Source of the DNA: JAVBOO01 sp031550435
GTDB taxonomy: Bacteria > Bacillota > Clostridia > Lachnospirales > WRAX01
Reading direction: 5' to 3'
Assembly (NCBI GenBank): GCA_031550435.1
Contig: JAVBOO010000018.1
Span: 82,007 to 146,006, forward strand
Length of the DNA: 64,000 nt
This document shows positions 36,260 through 44,964 of the stretch, one piece after another (position 1 is the first letter of the stretch; each line of letters starts with the position of its first letter). The notes beneath the pieces are model-generated. The model was not told where the DNA came from. It did not search any database and saw only the letters and a list, made by a program, of their open reading frames with translations. A program made the position numbers and the translations under genes.

Positions 36260-36928
36260 ATGTATCTAAAGAGTATAAAAATCGGAAACAGAGTCGAGAT
36301 ATATCAGAATCCCGGAAAGCCCGAGGGGAAATCGCACTTAAGCCAAGTTGAGGACATTTTGTCCGAGAACGAGTTCTTGATTCATGTACCGATAGCATAC
36401 GGGCAGCTTGTAAGGCTTCCCATAGGCAAAAAGCTCGGGTTTATATTTTTCACGGAAAAAGCCATGGTTATTTTCTCAGGAGAGATATTACAGTTCCGCA
36501 AGGAAGGCGAACTGAACTTTATGGTCATTAAACTTCTGTCCGAGGGCGAAAAGATTCAGCGCAGGGCTTTTTTCAGATTCAACTGCCTCTTGCCGCTTAA
36601 ATACTATTACAACCCGTCCGGTAACATTGACTTTGAACAGGCGGACATTTGCCGGGACGGAATTATCAAAGACATCGGCGGTGGCGGAATCAGGTTTGTT
36701 TCTAACGAAGATATTGACGAGTTTGAGGAAATCAAGTGCAACATAATGCTAGACGACGAATATTTGTCGCTCAGAGGAACGATACTCAGCAAAGCGTATT
36801 TTCCGAAATCGAATTATAAATACCAGTACAGGCTGGAGTTTAGAAGCGCTACGGCGGACGAACAGGAATCAATAGTGAAATTCATTTTTAACGAAGAGCG
36901 CAAGCTGATGAAAAAAAACCGCAATTAG
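36260..36928 (+). CDS. PilZ-domain flagellar brake-type protein
   Basis: A 222-aa YcgR-like protein. The N-terminal YcgR domain (about 1-95) is followed by a PilZ domain (about 98-215) with RRAFFRF, matching the R-x-x-x-R cyclic-di-GMP motif, and DIGGGG, in which Gly replaces the usual Ser of D/N-x-S-x-x-G. It probably slows or stops flagellar rotation on binding cyclic-di-GMP. In related Firmicutes it sits between flhG and cheB; here cheB, cheA and cheW are missing after it. Confidence 0.87.
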   Translation: MYLKSIKIGNRVEIYQNPGKPEGKSHLSQVEDILSENEFLIHVPIAYGQLVRLPIGKKLGFIFFTEKAMVIFSGEILQFRKEGELNFMVIKLLSEGEKIQRRAFFRFNCLLPLKYYYNPSGNIDFEQADICRDGIIKDIGGGGIRFVSNEDIDEFEEIKCNIMLDDEYLSLRGTILSKAYFPKSNYKYQYRLEFRSATADEQESIVKFIFNEERKLMKKNRN

Positions 36929-37140
36929 CAAGGTTTTCAGCCGAACTGCCGACAAAAGTCGAAACGGCGGGATTCAAACAAAAACCGCAAGCCGAATGTA
37001 CGCTCTGACACTAAATGCGGCTGTTCAACGTTTACTGAGAGCCTTTATAGTTTGCGCCGGGTTTCTTTCGAAATTGATGATTTATAGAGCTTACATACTT
37101 ACATTGGAATGACGTATGACAATCGCCGGAGGTTTTAACC

Positions 37141-37764
37141 GTGTCCGATTTTTTATCCGAACTTGGTAGCGAGGACTTTGATTTACTGAGAGAGCTGGGA
37201 AACATCGGCGCCGGAAACGCCGTAACTTCCCTTGCCAAGATGATGGGTCGCAAAGTCGATATGAAGGTACCCGTCGCAAATCTTAAAGAGTTTAAAGATA
37301 TGGCTAAGATTATCGGCAGTGAGGAAACGCTCGTTTTCGGCGTGCTTGTTCCGATAAGCGGAGAAATATCAGGCATGATGCTGCTGCTTGTCAAGGTCGA
37401 TTCGGCTAGAACACTTATCAACTGCCTTATAGGCGAAAACAAAGAATATGAAGAAAACGAAGAATTTTCAGATATGGATCGCTCAGCGATTCAAGAAATA
37501 GGTAATATACTCTCGAGCGCTTATATAAACGCTCTCTCAACGCTGACGAACAAAACGATTATACCGTCGATTCCCCTGTTGGCCATGGATATGGCCGGGG
37601 CAATATTGAGCGTACCTGCTATCGAGTTTGGCAAGGTCGCCGATAAAGTATTGTTTGTTGAAACGATTTTTGAAGACGACAGAGAAAAAGAGGTATCAGG
37701 CTACTTTATCCTTGTACCCGAGCCGGAATCCTTTAACACGATGATTAATTCCTTGGGAGTGTAA
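37141..37764 (+). CDS. cheC: CheY-P phosphatase CheC
   Basis: A 207-aa chemotaxis phosphatase. Both catalytic half-sites are present: Glu18-x-x-Asn21 (ELGNIGAGNA) and Glu119-x-x-Asn122 (EIGNILSS). The start is GTG 37141 behind CGGAGG. It is followed immediately by cheD, its binding partner. Confidence 0.94.
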   Translation: MSDFLSELGSEDFDLLRELGNIGAGNAVTSLAKMMGRKVDMKVPVANLKEFKDMAKIIGSEETLVFGVLVPISGEISGMMLLLVKVDSARTLINCLIGENKEYEENEEFSDMDRSAIQEIGNILSSAYINALSTLTNKTIIPSIPLLAMDMAGAILSVPAIEFGKVADKVLFVETIFEDDREKEVSGYFILVPEPESFNTMINSLGV

Positions 37765-37765
37765 A

Positions 37766-38257
37766 ATGAATCTTAACGACATGCTTGTTGTCGGTATGGC
37801 TGATTTGAATTGCCTCAGGCATCCGGGCGTTATAACGACGCTGGGGTTGGGTTCATGCGTGGGTATAGCTCTTTTCGATCAATCAACGAAAGTAATCGGA
37901 ATGGCGCACTGTATGCTTCCTGATTCGACTCAAATAACTAACAACGCAAATAAAGCCAAATTTGTAGATACGGCTACTGTAAAACTCATAGGAGATATGT
38001 TAAAATTAGGAGCAAGGCGTGAACTGATAAGAGCAAAGATTGCGGGCGGGGCCCAGATGTTTGCTTTTACCGCGGTAAACGAGAGCATGCGTATCGGCGA
38101 CAGAAATGTCGAAGCTGCGCGTCTAGCGCTTTCAAGGCTGAAAATCCCTATTGTTGCCAGTGAAACCGGTGAAAATTACGGGCGGACCATCGAACTGTAT
38201 TCGGATGACTTTAAGCTGGTGGTGAAGACCATTGGACACGGAACGAGGGTATTATAA
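37766..38257 (+). CDS. cheD: Chemoreceptor glutamine deamidase CheD
   Basis: A 163-aa enzyme that deamidates chemoreceptor glutamines and regulates CheC. The catalytic Cys31 (LGSCVGIA) and His48 (GMAHCML) are in place. It begins one base after the cheC stop, and its stop overlaps the next start. Confidence 0.94.
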   Translation: MNLNDMLVVGMADLNCLRHPGVITTLGLGSCVGIALFDQSTKVIGMAHCMLPDSTQITNNANKAKFVDTATVKLIGDMLKLGARRELIRAKIAGGAQMFAFTAVNESMRIGDRNVEAARLALSRLKIPIVASETGENYGRTIELYSDDFKLVVKTIGHGTRVL

Positions 38258-38487
38258 TGCTTAGAGAAAAAATTCATATCGTTATTCCTATATTTGCTGC
38301 GCTGGTGGTATCAATAATCAGCTTTTTCAACGGAAACGATTTGTACTTTAACGCGATTATGACGATTATCGCCATAGTTGTTTTCTATTTTGTCGGGCTC
38401 TTGGTTAAGTACTATCTTGATAATTATGTTTTTGCTAAGCCAAAACCCGACGATACCGAAAAGAAAGAAACCGGAAATGAAAAGTAA
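38257..38487 (+). CDS. Small membrane protein between cheD and sigD
   Basis: A 76-aa protein with two hydrophobic helices (about 7-25 and 32-52) and a charged, Lys/Glu-rich tail. ATG 38257 overlaps the cheD stop, indicating coupled translation. Similar small membrane proteins occupy this slot in other clostridial operons. The function is unknown. Confidence 0.75.
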   Translation: MLREKIHIVIPIFAALVVSIISFFNGNDLYFNAIMTIIAIVVFYFVGLLVKYYLDNYVFAKPKPDDTEKKETGNEK

Positions 38488-38576
38488 CCGTTTGCCGATC
38501 AGAGAAGCGTATACCCGAATACTTTGCGCTTATACTTTACCTGACTCTATACTCGGGAAGTTTGGGGGAATTTCTT

Positions 38577-39341
38577 GTGTCTGAAGACGAAAAGCTATGG
38601 AAGGAATATAAGGCGACTAAAAACCGCGCCATTAGGGAGAAAATTATTCTCGATTATTCGCATCTTGTCAAGTTTGTTGCGGGAAGATTGCGGATGCATC
38701 TCGGCGATTACGTCGAGTACGAGGATATGCTCAGCTACGGCATTTTCGGCCTTATTGACGCTATAGACAAGTTTGATTATGAAAAAGGCGTCAAGTTCGA
38801 AACCTATGCGTCTCTGAGGATAAAGGGCTCGATAATCGACTATATACGCAAGCTGGACTGGATTCCTCGCTCACTCAGGCAAAAAAACAAGCTGCTGGAA
38901 AACGCGTTTTCCGAGCTTGAAAGCATGCTGGGGCGCCCCCCTACGGAGGATGAGATTGCAGAAAAGCTGAATGTCAGTCATGAGGAGCTTGACGAGATGT
39001 ATAGGAAATCGTCTATAGTCTCGCTTATATCTTTGGATGACTACTTTGAGCAAAATCATGAGCCTAACGTCAGGGATCTTTCCGGCAGCGGGAACGAGTC
39101 GTCCCCTGAAACTCACTACGATATAAAAGAGACAAAAAGGATGCTTGCGGAAGAAATTAACAAGCTGTCCGAAAGAGAACGCGAGGTAATAAGTCTATAT
39201 TATTTCGAAGAATTGACGATAAAAGAAATAAGCAACATAATAGGTGTTTCAGAATCACGCATCTCGCAAATACACTCAAAAGCTGTTTTTAAGCTTAAAA
39301 ATAAACTTGGGAAGCATCGTTCCCAGCTGTTTATTAAGTAA
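38577..39341 (+). CDS. fliA: Flagellar sigma factor SigD (sigma-28)
   Basis: A 254-aa sigma factor directing late flagellar and chemotaxis genes. Region 2 (YGIFGLIDAIDKFDYEKG), region 3 and region 4 (LSEREREVISLYYFEELT...) are intact. GTG 38577 with a GGGGGA site is preferred over TTG 38562. I found no FlgM anti-sigma gene in the window. Confidence 0.94.
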   Translation: MSEDEKLWKEYKATKNRAIREKIILDYSHLVKFVAGRLRMHLGDYVEYEDMLSYGIFGLIDAIDKFDYEKGVKFETYASLRIKGSIIDYIRKLDWIPRSLRQKNKLLENAFSELESMLGRPPTEDEIAEKLNVSHEELDEMYRKSSIVSLISLDDYFEQNHEPNVRDLSGSGNESSPETHYDIKETKRMLAEEINKLSEREREVISLYYFEELTIKEISNIIGVSESRISQIHSKAVFKLKNKLGKHRSQLFIK

Positions 39342-39434
39342 AACGGTATTGCTTTAAAATTGGCACAGCATACTCACACTTAGCGTCTACCCAATCGTTG
39401 CCTACATAAATAATTTTACGGAGGCGGTACTGTC

Positions 39435-41045
39435 ATGGATGATTACACGGCAGATAAAAGTATAAAGCTAAGTTTAAGAGAAGACGGAGTATATTTAACC
39501 GTTGATAATACTATCGGAGCCACGGTAAGCCGCAATGAGGTAATAACGCTTATCGAAAAACTCGGCTTTCGTGACCTTGAGTTCCGGAATATAAACGAGT
39601 TGTTTTCAAAGTCATTCTCAACAAAAGAGATTCTTTTAACCAAGAATCTCTCTTTTAAACCCAAAAACGAAAAAGCGGTCTTGACCGTGTCAGAAGACAG
39701 GTTGAACGCGTATTTGTCGTTTGAGCCGTGCGGCATACTCGGCAAACGGCTGAGCGAAGAAGAGATTGTCTCCGAGATTGAAAGCCGGCAAATCTGCTTC
39801 GGTCTTGATACCGCGGCGATTAAAGAGTTATCAAGACAGCGGGAATACGGCGAGAAATATTTGATTGCCTCGGGCACCCCTGCTAAAAACGGGCAAAACG
39901 GGTATATTAAATATTACTTTGACACATCAAGCAGGAAGGCTACGCCTAAGGAACTGGGCAACGGCGGTGTAGATTTTTTTAACCTGCAATTGTTCATAGG
40001 AGCAAATAAGGATCAGCTTCTTGCCGAGGCCATAGAGCCTGTGCCTGCGGAAAACGGCTGCGACGTATACGGCAGAGCAATTAACGGCACTCAGGCACGG
40101 CCTGCGGCTAGGCTGCATGCCGGAAAGAACACGGAGCTGTCCGAAGACGGCAAAAAGCTGTTTTCGAGTATAGACGGGCAGATTATTTATGCCGACGGCA
40201 AGATTTCGGTGTCTCCCGTAATAGAAATAAACGGAGATGTTGGCCCTGAAACGGGCGATATAGACTTTGTCGGAGCGATATCGGTTAGAGGCTCGGTGCT
40301 GTCGGGCTTTTCCATCAGGGCGGGCAGCTCTGTCAGCATCGGCGGAGTTGTCGAGGGAGCGACCGTTACCTCGGGTGAGGACATATTGATTACCGGGGGA
40401 GTTCAAGGAAACGGAAAGGCTATGATATCAGCAAACGGAAATGTGACCGCAAAGTTTGCCGAGAGCGCACAGATTTTTTCGGGCGGAAGCGTATATTTGG
40501 AGTCCGCTTTGCATTGCGATATCGGCTGCGACGGCAGGCTGGAGCTTCTCGGGAAAAAAGGTCTGATTATGGGCGGGAACACAGTCTGCGCAGGAGGAGT
40601 TATCGCGAAGACTATAGGATCTGCCGTAGCAACGCCGACAAAACTCACCATCGGCATATCTCCGGCAAGGCTTGCACTCTATAAAGCTGCTTTGAACGAA
40701 GCAAAAAACATCGAAACGGAACTAAACAAACTGGATTACGTTGTTCAGGCATTGGGTGCAGAGGAAAAGGAAAAGGGGCTTTCTGCCGAGAGAAAAGCTG
40801 ACATGCTAAAGGCTATGAGATTCAGGAATATTTTAAGGCAGAAGCTGCGAGTGGCCGTCGAAGCCACGGAGAGGGACGCGGCGGATATCAAAAACTCAGA
40901 GATGGCATCTGTTACAGCCTATGACAAGATTCTAAGCGGTGTCATCATTACGATTTCGGATTTAAACTATAAGGTTGACAGCACAATATATTCTTGCATC
41001 ATAAAATGCAGAGACAAGAAAATACTTATACTGCCGGCTGTCTAA
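39435..41045 (+). CDS. FapA-family (DUF342) protein
   Basis: A 536-aa protein of the FapA/DUF342 family. An N-terminal region is followed by a beta-helix-like domain (about 200-390, GSVLSGFSIRAGSSVSIGGVVEGATV) and a helical C terminus. In Vibrio the family is called flagellar assembly protein A; its role in Clostridia is unclear. The start ATG follows GGAGGCGG. It follows sigD by 93 bases and is likely part of the same operon. Confidence 0.85.
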   Translation: MDDYTADKSIKLSLREDGVYLTVDNTIGATVSRNEVITLIEKLGFRDLEFRNINELFSKSFSTKEILLTKNLSFKPKNEKAVLTVSEDRLNAYLSFEPCGILGKRLSEEEIVSEIESRQICFGLDTAAIKELSRQREYGEKYLIASGTPAKNGQNGYIKYYFDTSSRKATPKELGNGGVDFFNLQLFIGANKDQLLAEAIEPVPAENGCDVYGRAINGTQARPAARLHAGKNTELSEDGKKLFSSIDGQIIYADGKISVSPVIEINGDVGPETGDIDFVGAISVRGSVLSGFSIRAGSSVSIGGVVEGATVTSGEDILITGGVQGNGKAMISANGNVTAKFAESAQIFSGGSVYLESALHCDIGCDGRLELLGKKGLIMGGNTVCAGGVIAKTIGSAVATPTKLTIGISPARLALYKAALNEAKNIETELNKLDYVVQALGAEEKEKGLSAERKADMLKAMRFRNILRQKLRVAVEATERDAADIKNSEMASVTAYDKILSGVIITISDLNYKVDSTIYSCIIKCRDKKILILPAV

Positions 41046-41148
41046 GGAGAGTTCGGCAAAAGCATAGTTCAGGAGCTGTATATGGTTGTTTACAGATTCG
41101 GCCCACAGCCGGATTAGCTGAACGGCCGTACATAACGGAGGTGATTTT

Positions 41149-41457
41149 ATGTCGATCAGGCCGATAGATTTACAGGCCATGCTGACTAGGTCAGCCGAAA
41201 TTTCAAGAATAAACAGTCCGGACGCTTCAAAGCCGGAGATCATGCATCAGCAGTTTGCCGCTCAGATGCAAAAAGAAAACGAGCAGGAGCGGCAACAGGT
41301 CAACATGTCGGCTAAAACCGAGCAGGGAAACGTAAATGAGGACGGTTCAAACAAGAACGATTCCGAAACAAAAAGAGGAAGAAGAGAACGAGAGAAGAAA
41401 GAGGCCGCAAAGGCGGTCAGAGACTATAAATCCGGCATACTTGATATAAAAGTATAA
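41149..41457 (+). CDS. Small charged protein of the flagellar operon
   Basis: A 102-aa highly charged, Gln/Glu/Lys-rich soluble protein (begins MSIRPIDLQAMLTRSAEISR). A similar protein follows the DUF342 gene in other clostridial flagellar operons as I recall. It has a GGAGGTGATTTT site. No domain or function is recognised. Confidence 0.65.
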   Translation: MSIRPIDLQAMLTRSAEISRINSPDASKPEIMHQQFAAQMQKENEQERQQVNMSAKTEQGNVNEDGSNKNDSETKRGRREREKKEAAKAVRDYKSGILDIKV

Positions 41458-41496
41458 GGGGGCGGTTAAACCGCATGGTTTAGTCGGGGGATCAAT
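41458..41496 (+). repeat. R2 dispersed repeat, end fragment
   Basis: It contains GGTTAAACCGCATGGTTTAG followed by TCGGGGGATCAATAA, matching the hairpin end of R2 copies at 44857, 55375 and 60808. Only this about 38-base end is present. It begins right at the stop of the preceding gene. Confidence 0.6.
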
Positions 41497-41528
41497 AATA
41501 AACCGGAGTATGGTTTACGGGGGAGAAC

Positions 41529-42032
41529 ATGGATATCTTCCAAATTTTTCTGTTTATAACGTTTATAATCGGGGTAGCTGTTGCATTATTTGCGGCGGCT
41601 CCTTTTTCTGCCCGAAAAGAGGATACGGGGGAGCTGAGCGTAAAAAAACGGGAGTACGATGCTGTTGTTGCCGATGCGGATGCGACCTATGAAGCTCTGA
41701 GTGAACTTTCTTCCGACATGATAAAACAAATTGACGATAAATACAAAGAATTGCTGTTTGTGTATAATCTGATCGATGAGAAGAAGTCGGACACGGCAAA
41801 ATCAATGTCAAGCGCTAAAAATCCGGCTGCTTTACAGAACAGGGGCGGCGGCTCGGGCAGCGGTTTTGACAAGATTATTACCGACGATAATATACCGGCA
41901 TTTAAAAGCCCTAAGTATAAAGAAATCAAAGATTTGCAAGCCAAAGGTCTTTCTGTCGCGGAAATCGCCAGGGCGCTCAAAATAGGCAAGGGTGAAGTTC
42001 AGCTCATACTTGACTTGGGAAGGGTGAGGTGA
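41529..42032 (+). CDS. Membrane-anchored protein with HTH-like tail
   Basis: A 167-aa protein with an N-terminal membrane helix (about 5-25), a coiled-coil middle (about 40-80) and a C-terminal helix-turn-helix-like segment (KEIKDLQAKGLSVAEIARAL). This layout matches small clostridial proteins near the flagellar operon (DUF6115-like, from memory). The tail may bind DNA or a partner; the role is unknown. Confidence 0.65.
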   Translation: MDIFQIFLFITFIIGVAVALFAAAPFSARKEDTGELSVKKREYDAVVADADATYEALSELSSDMIKQIDDKYKELLFVYNLIDEKKSDTAKSMSSAKNPAALQNRGGGSGSGFDKIITDDNIPAFKSPKYKEIKDLQAKGLSVAEIARALKIGKGEVQLILDLGRVR

Positions 42033-42036
42033 GGGT

Positions 42037-42555
42037 TTGGACAAAAGAAGCTTCTTTTTCGGATTCGGCTCGGCTCTCGTCATTTTTGCGGTGCTGGCAT
42101 ATTTTTTCTACAGTATACAGTATAAAAAGTTGGAAGATAAATTCGGGAACGATTACAGCACTTCTGCTGACGCGGACAGCCTTCCTTCCGAGACTGCCGG
42201 CAGTTTTTATTTCTATAACACCATGAGCCCGGAAGTCAGCTCAACCGGTGACGCTTCTCCAAACACAGTTTCTCTACAGACCGATACGCCGAAAGAAACA
42301 ACTTCTCCCGAAACGAAAAGCGCGGTCGAGGCGACTGATAATGACAGTTATGCGGTTATTGAGATTAAAACAGGCATGATTTCCTCGGACGCGGTTACTG
42401 AGTTGCTTAAGGCAGGAATAATCAGTGACGGGCCGGGCTTTACGGATTTTCTCGTGAACAACGGATACAGTAAGAAGTTGGTTTCGGGCCGTTATACGAT
42501 TAAAGTCGGCGGGGATTTCAAAGAGATAGCCGAAATAATTTCGGGCAGGAAATAG
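42037..42555 (+). CDS. Membrane-anchored protein resembling MltG N terminus
   Basis: A 172-aa protein with an N-terminal membrane helix (about 7-28), a Ser/Thr-rich linker (about 40-100) and a C-terminal domain (about 105-172). The C-terminal pattern (IKTGMISSDAVTELLKAGII...SGRYTIKVG) resembles the LysM-like segment of MltG-type lytic transglycosylases. The catalytic MltG domain is absent, so it is unlikely to be an enzyme. The start is TTG 42037 behind GGTGAGGG, five bases after the previous gene. Confidence 0.65.
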   Translation: MDKRSFFFGFGSALVIFAVLAYFFYSIQYKKLEDKFGNDYSTSADADSLPSETAGSFYFYNTMSPEVSSTGDASPNTVSLQTDTPKETTSPETKSAVEATDNDSYAVIEIKTGMISSDAVTELLKAGIISDGPGFTDFLVNNGYSKKLVSGRYTIKVGGDFKEIAEIISGRK

Positions 42556-42655
42556 GTGTTACGTTCAAGCCAAAACTATGCGTATTAAACTTCTGCGGTA
42601 ATATTTGGCGACTTAGCCCCTTTAAATCAGGAAAAGGGATTAGCAATAACCGTAC

Positions 42656-42684
42656 TTGACAATCCGGCCTAAACGTGCTAAACT
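42656..42684 (+). promoter_or_regulatory. Promoter of the tRNA-Trp gene
   Basis: TTGACA (42656-42661) and TAAACT (42679-42684) are separated by 17 bases, 26 bases upstream of the tRNA. Confidence 0.7.
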
Positions 42685-42709
42685 TTCATAGCCTTCAAAA
42701 TATGAAAAT

Positions 42710-42780
42710 AGGGGTATGATGTAATGGTAACATGCCGGTCTCCAAAACCGTTCTTGAGGGTTCGAGTCCTTCTACCCCTG
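42710..42780 (+). tRNA. tRNA-Trp (anticodon CCA)
   Basis: A 71-base cloverleaf. The acceptor stem pairs AGGGGTA (42710-42716) with TACCCCT (42773-42779), with discriminator G. The D arm is ATGT...ACAT. The anticodon loop CTCCAAA carries CCA at 42742-42744. The T arm contains TTCGAGT. The 3' CCA is not encoded. The first anticodon-stem pair is a C-U mismatch. It stands alone with its own promoter and terminator. Confidence 0.93.
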
Positions 42781-42785
42781 TAAAG

Positions 42786-42821
42786 AAAGTCCCGTCAGCG
42801 ACTAACTGCTGCCGGGACTTT
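42786..42821. terminator. Bidirectional terminator
   Basis: AAAGTCCCG (42786-42794) pairs with CGGGACTTT (42813-42821) around a loop with its own CAGCG...CTGCTG stem. It serves the tRNA on the plus strand and the thiamine operon on the minus strand. Confidence 0.8.
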
Positions 42822-42837
42822 TAGCTTATTGCGTTTT

Positions 42838-43632
42838 TTAATCGGCGGCGGGTATCCAACCGAAACAATGATTTATAGGCCCGCAGCCTTTTCCTAAAGC
42901 AAGCTTAGCGCGAAGTGCGCATGTTACAAACTCCTTTGCTTTAGCCGCGCTTTTTTCCATGCTCAAACCGTTTGCCAGATTGCATGAAATCGCAGACGCC
43001 AGGGTACAGCCGGTACCGTGATTATTGGGGTTGCTGATTCTTTGCCCTGTCAGCCACACGGCGGAACCGTTTGTAAAAAGCAGGTCATCTGCCGAGTTTT
43101 CCGAATGGCCGCCTTTGATAAGTACTGCTCCTGACAGCCCGGCCGATATGATACGCGCCGACTTTAGCATATCGTCTTTATTCTTTATGCTCATGCCGCT
43201 CAGTATCTCTGCTTCGGGAATGTTCGGCGTAAGGCAGTCGGCAAGGGGAAAGAGCTTTTTTATGAGTGCGTCCTTGGCACTGCCGTTCAACAGACTGCTC
43301 CCCGTTGTTGATAACATAACCGGGTCAACTACTATATTTCTTGGCTTGTATTTATCCAGTTTTTCAGCGACAGCCTCTATAATTTCGGCGCTGAATACCA
43401 TGCCGATTTTGACGGCATCCGGGAAAATATCGGTGAACACGCATTCAAGCTGGCTTGCCACAAATTCCGGGGAAACGCCCTGCACCCCGTAAACTCCGGT
43501 TGTATTTTGCGCGGTCAAAGCTGTTATAACGCTCATGGCGTACATATTGTGTGCGCTTATCGTTTTGATGTCCGCCTGTATTCCGGCACCCCCGCTAGGG
43601 TCGGAGCCGGCTATGGTTAACAATTTTTTCAA
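42838..43632 (-). CDS. thiD: Hydroxymethylpyrimidine (phosphate) kinase
   Basis: A 264-aa ribokinase-type enzyme that makes HMP pyrophosphate for thiamine synthesis. GSDPSGGAGIQAD (8-20) binds the pyrimidine, and NHGTGCTLASA holds the catalytic Cys. Its start lies 38 bases inside the end of thiE. Confidence 0.95.
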   Translation of the reverse strand: MKKLLTIAGSDPSGGAGIQADIKTISAHNMYAMSVITALTAQNTTGVYGVQGVSPEFVASQLECVFTDIFPDAVKIGMVFSAEIIEAVAEKLDKYKPRNIVVDPVMLSTTGSSLLNGSAKDALIKKLFPLADCLTPNIPEAEILSGMSIKNKDDMLKSARIISAGLSGAVLIKGGHSENSADDLLFTNGSAVWLTGQRISNPNNHGTGCTLASAISCNLANGLSMEKSAAKAKEFVTCALRAKLALGKGCGPINHCFGWIPAAD

Positions 43633-44257
43633 TTACATCAGTCCTCAGCAATTTAGTTTCCAGCTCGCTGTCCTGCGCGTCCAAAATAGCCGCAATGACT
43701 GCAATCCCCGCAATCGGACTTCCCGAAATCTCCGAAAGATTAGCTCTGTTTATTCCGCTTATCGCAACGGTTGGAATTTGTACGCTCCTCGCGATTTCGC
43801 CCAGCTTTTCTATGCTCGTTCTGTGGGTTTTAACTTTGACGGTCGGCGGGAAAATTGCCCCTGTTCCCAGATAATCCGCGCCTTCGCGCTCCGCCTGCAA
43901 TGCGCGCTCGACAGTTTTTGCGGTTGCGCCGACTATTTTGTCACTTCCCAAAATCCTTCTCGCATCCGCCACGCTTATGTCTTCCAGCCCGACATGCACG
44001 CCGTCCGCATCCGCGGCAAGCGCAACGTCAACCCGGTCATCCACAATGAGCGGAACGTTGAACTTGCGGGTAATTTCGAGCATTTTTTTCGCCATGTTTA
44101 TGTATTCGAGCGTCGAGCATTCTTTTTCTCTCAGCTGCACAAGCCCGACACCGCCCCTGCAAGCCTGCTCTGTTTTGCGGAGTAATTGCTCAAAAGACAG
44201 GTTCGTGCTTGGGCGGTCGGTGACAAGGTAAAGAGTTAAATCCGGCTTAGGTTTCAA
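43595..44257 (-). CDS. thiE: Thiamine phosphate synthase
   Basis: A 220-aa TIM-barrel enzyme joining HMP-PP and thiazole phosphate to thiamine phosphate. GVGLVQLREKE, the DDRVDVALAADADGVHVG segment and GVGPIF-like GTGAIFPP loops are present. It overlaps thiD by 38 bases. An AAGGAGGAAAAC site precedes the start. Confidence 0.94.
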   Translation of the reverse strand: MKPKPDLTLYLVTDRPSTNLSFEQLLRKTEQACRGGVGLVQLREKECSTLEYINMAKKMLEITRKFNVPLIVDDRVDVALAADADGVHVGLEDISVADARRILGSDKIVGATAKTVERALQAEREGADYLGTGAIFPPTVKVKTHRTSIEKLGEIARSVQIPTVAISGINRANLSEISGSPIAGIAVIAAILDAQDSELETKLLRTDVIEKIVNHSRLRP

Positions 44258-44329
44258 GTGTTTTCCTCCTTTGGTGTTTTAAAAAATAGAATTCCAAATT
44301 TCCGATAGAAAATGAGTGTTTACCGGTTC

Positions 44330-44833
44330 TTATTGCCGGAGAAAATTTTGCATTTTTGCGACCATTCCCGAGGCAGAAAGATATTTGAGCAGTGCATACG
44401 CAACGGATCCGCCCATTAAGCTAGCACCGAGAAACATCGGTGTGTAAAAAAACAGAGACAGTCCGGGACGGCCGAACAGAAATTTCATCACGGGATTCGA
44501 TACAAGAGAGCCTATAATCCCGGTTCCTATAACTTCACCCAAAACCGCGCAAATAAGTCTTTCCTTGCTTAATTTATAAAGCATTCCGGAACAAAAAGCT
44601 CCGAACACAGCACCGGTCAATGCCAAAGGCGGTATGCCCATAAACACCATTCGTATTATTCCCGTGGTGGCTGCACAGGCAAGAGCGTAATACGGGCCGA
44701 GAAATACTCCGCATACGATATTGACGAGGTGAGCGGTCGGGCACATCCCTTCGATACGCAGTAATGGTGATATTACGACGCCTGTTGCGACAAACATAGA
44801 GAGCATGATAGCTTTTATCAGTCCGACGTTCAT
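44330..44833 (-). CDS. thiW: Thiamine-precursor ECF transporter S component ThiW
   Basis: A 167-aa membrane protein with five or six helices that matches the ThiW family, a substrate-binding unit of energy-coupling-factor transporters for a thiazole-type precursor. It contains RIEGMCPTAHLVNIVCGVFLGP-like conserved loops. ATG 44833 with GGGAG upstream is chosen; the open frame to 44935 reads through an R2 repeat. It would need the shared EcfAT module from elsewhere. No thiazole synthesis genes are adjacent, so thiazole may be imported or salvaged. Confidence 0.88.
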   Translation of the reverse strand: MNVGLIKAIMLSMFVATGVVISPLLRIEGMCPTAHLVNIVCGVFLGPYYALACAATTGIIRMVFMGIPPLALTGAVFGAFCSGMLYKLSKERLICAVLGEVIGTGIIGSLVSNPVMKFLFGRPGLSLFFYTPMFLGASLMGGSVAYALLKYLSASGMVAKMQNFLRQ

Positions 44834-44856
44834 ACGGTCACTCCCGAAGTAATTGT

Positions 44857-44964
44857 TGATCCCCTCGATTAAACCATTCGGTTTAATCATCCCCTTATAC
44901 CGGCCCTGCGGGCCAAAGGTGGATTGAGGCGACAAGTTTAGCGAATGGTTTAATTGTCGTCTCC
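44857..44964 (+). repeat. R2 dispersed repeat, full copy
   Basis: About 108 bases with three hairpins: GATTAAACC...GGTTTAATC, CCCCTTATACCGGCC...GGCCAAAGG and GGCGACAA...TTGTCG. It lies between thiW and thiC, and its last 15 bases contain the thiC stop codon. Related copies lie at 50253-50340, 55375-55491 and 60701-60808. Confidence 0.8.
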
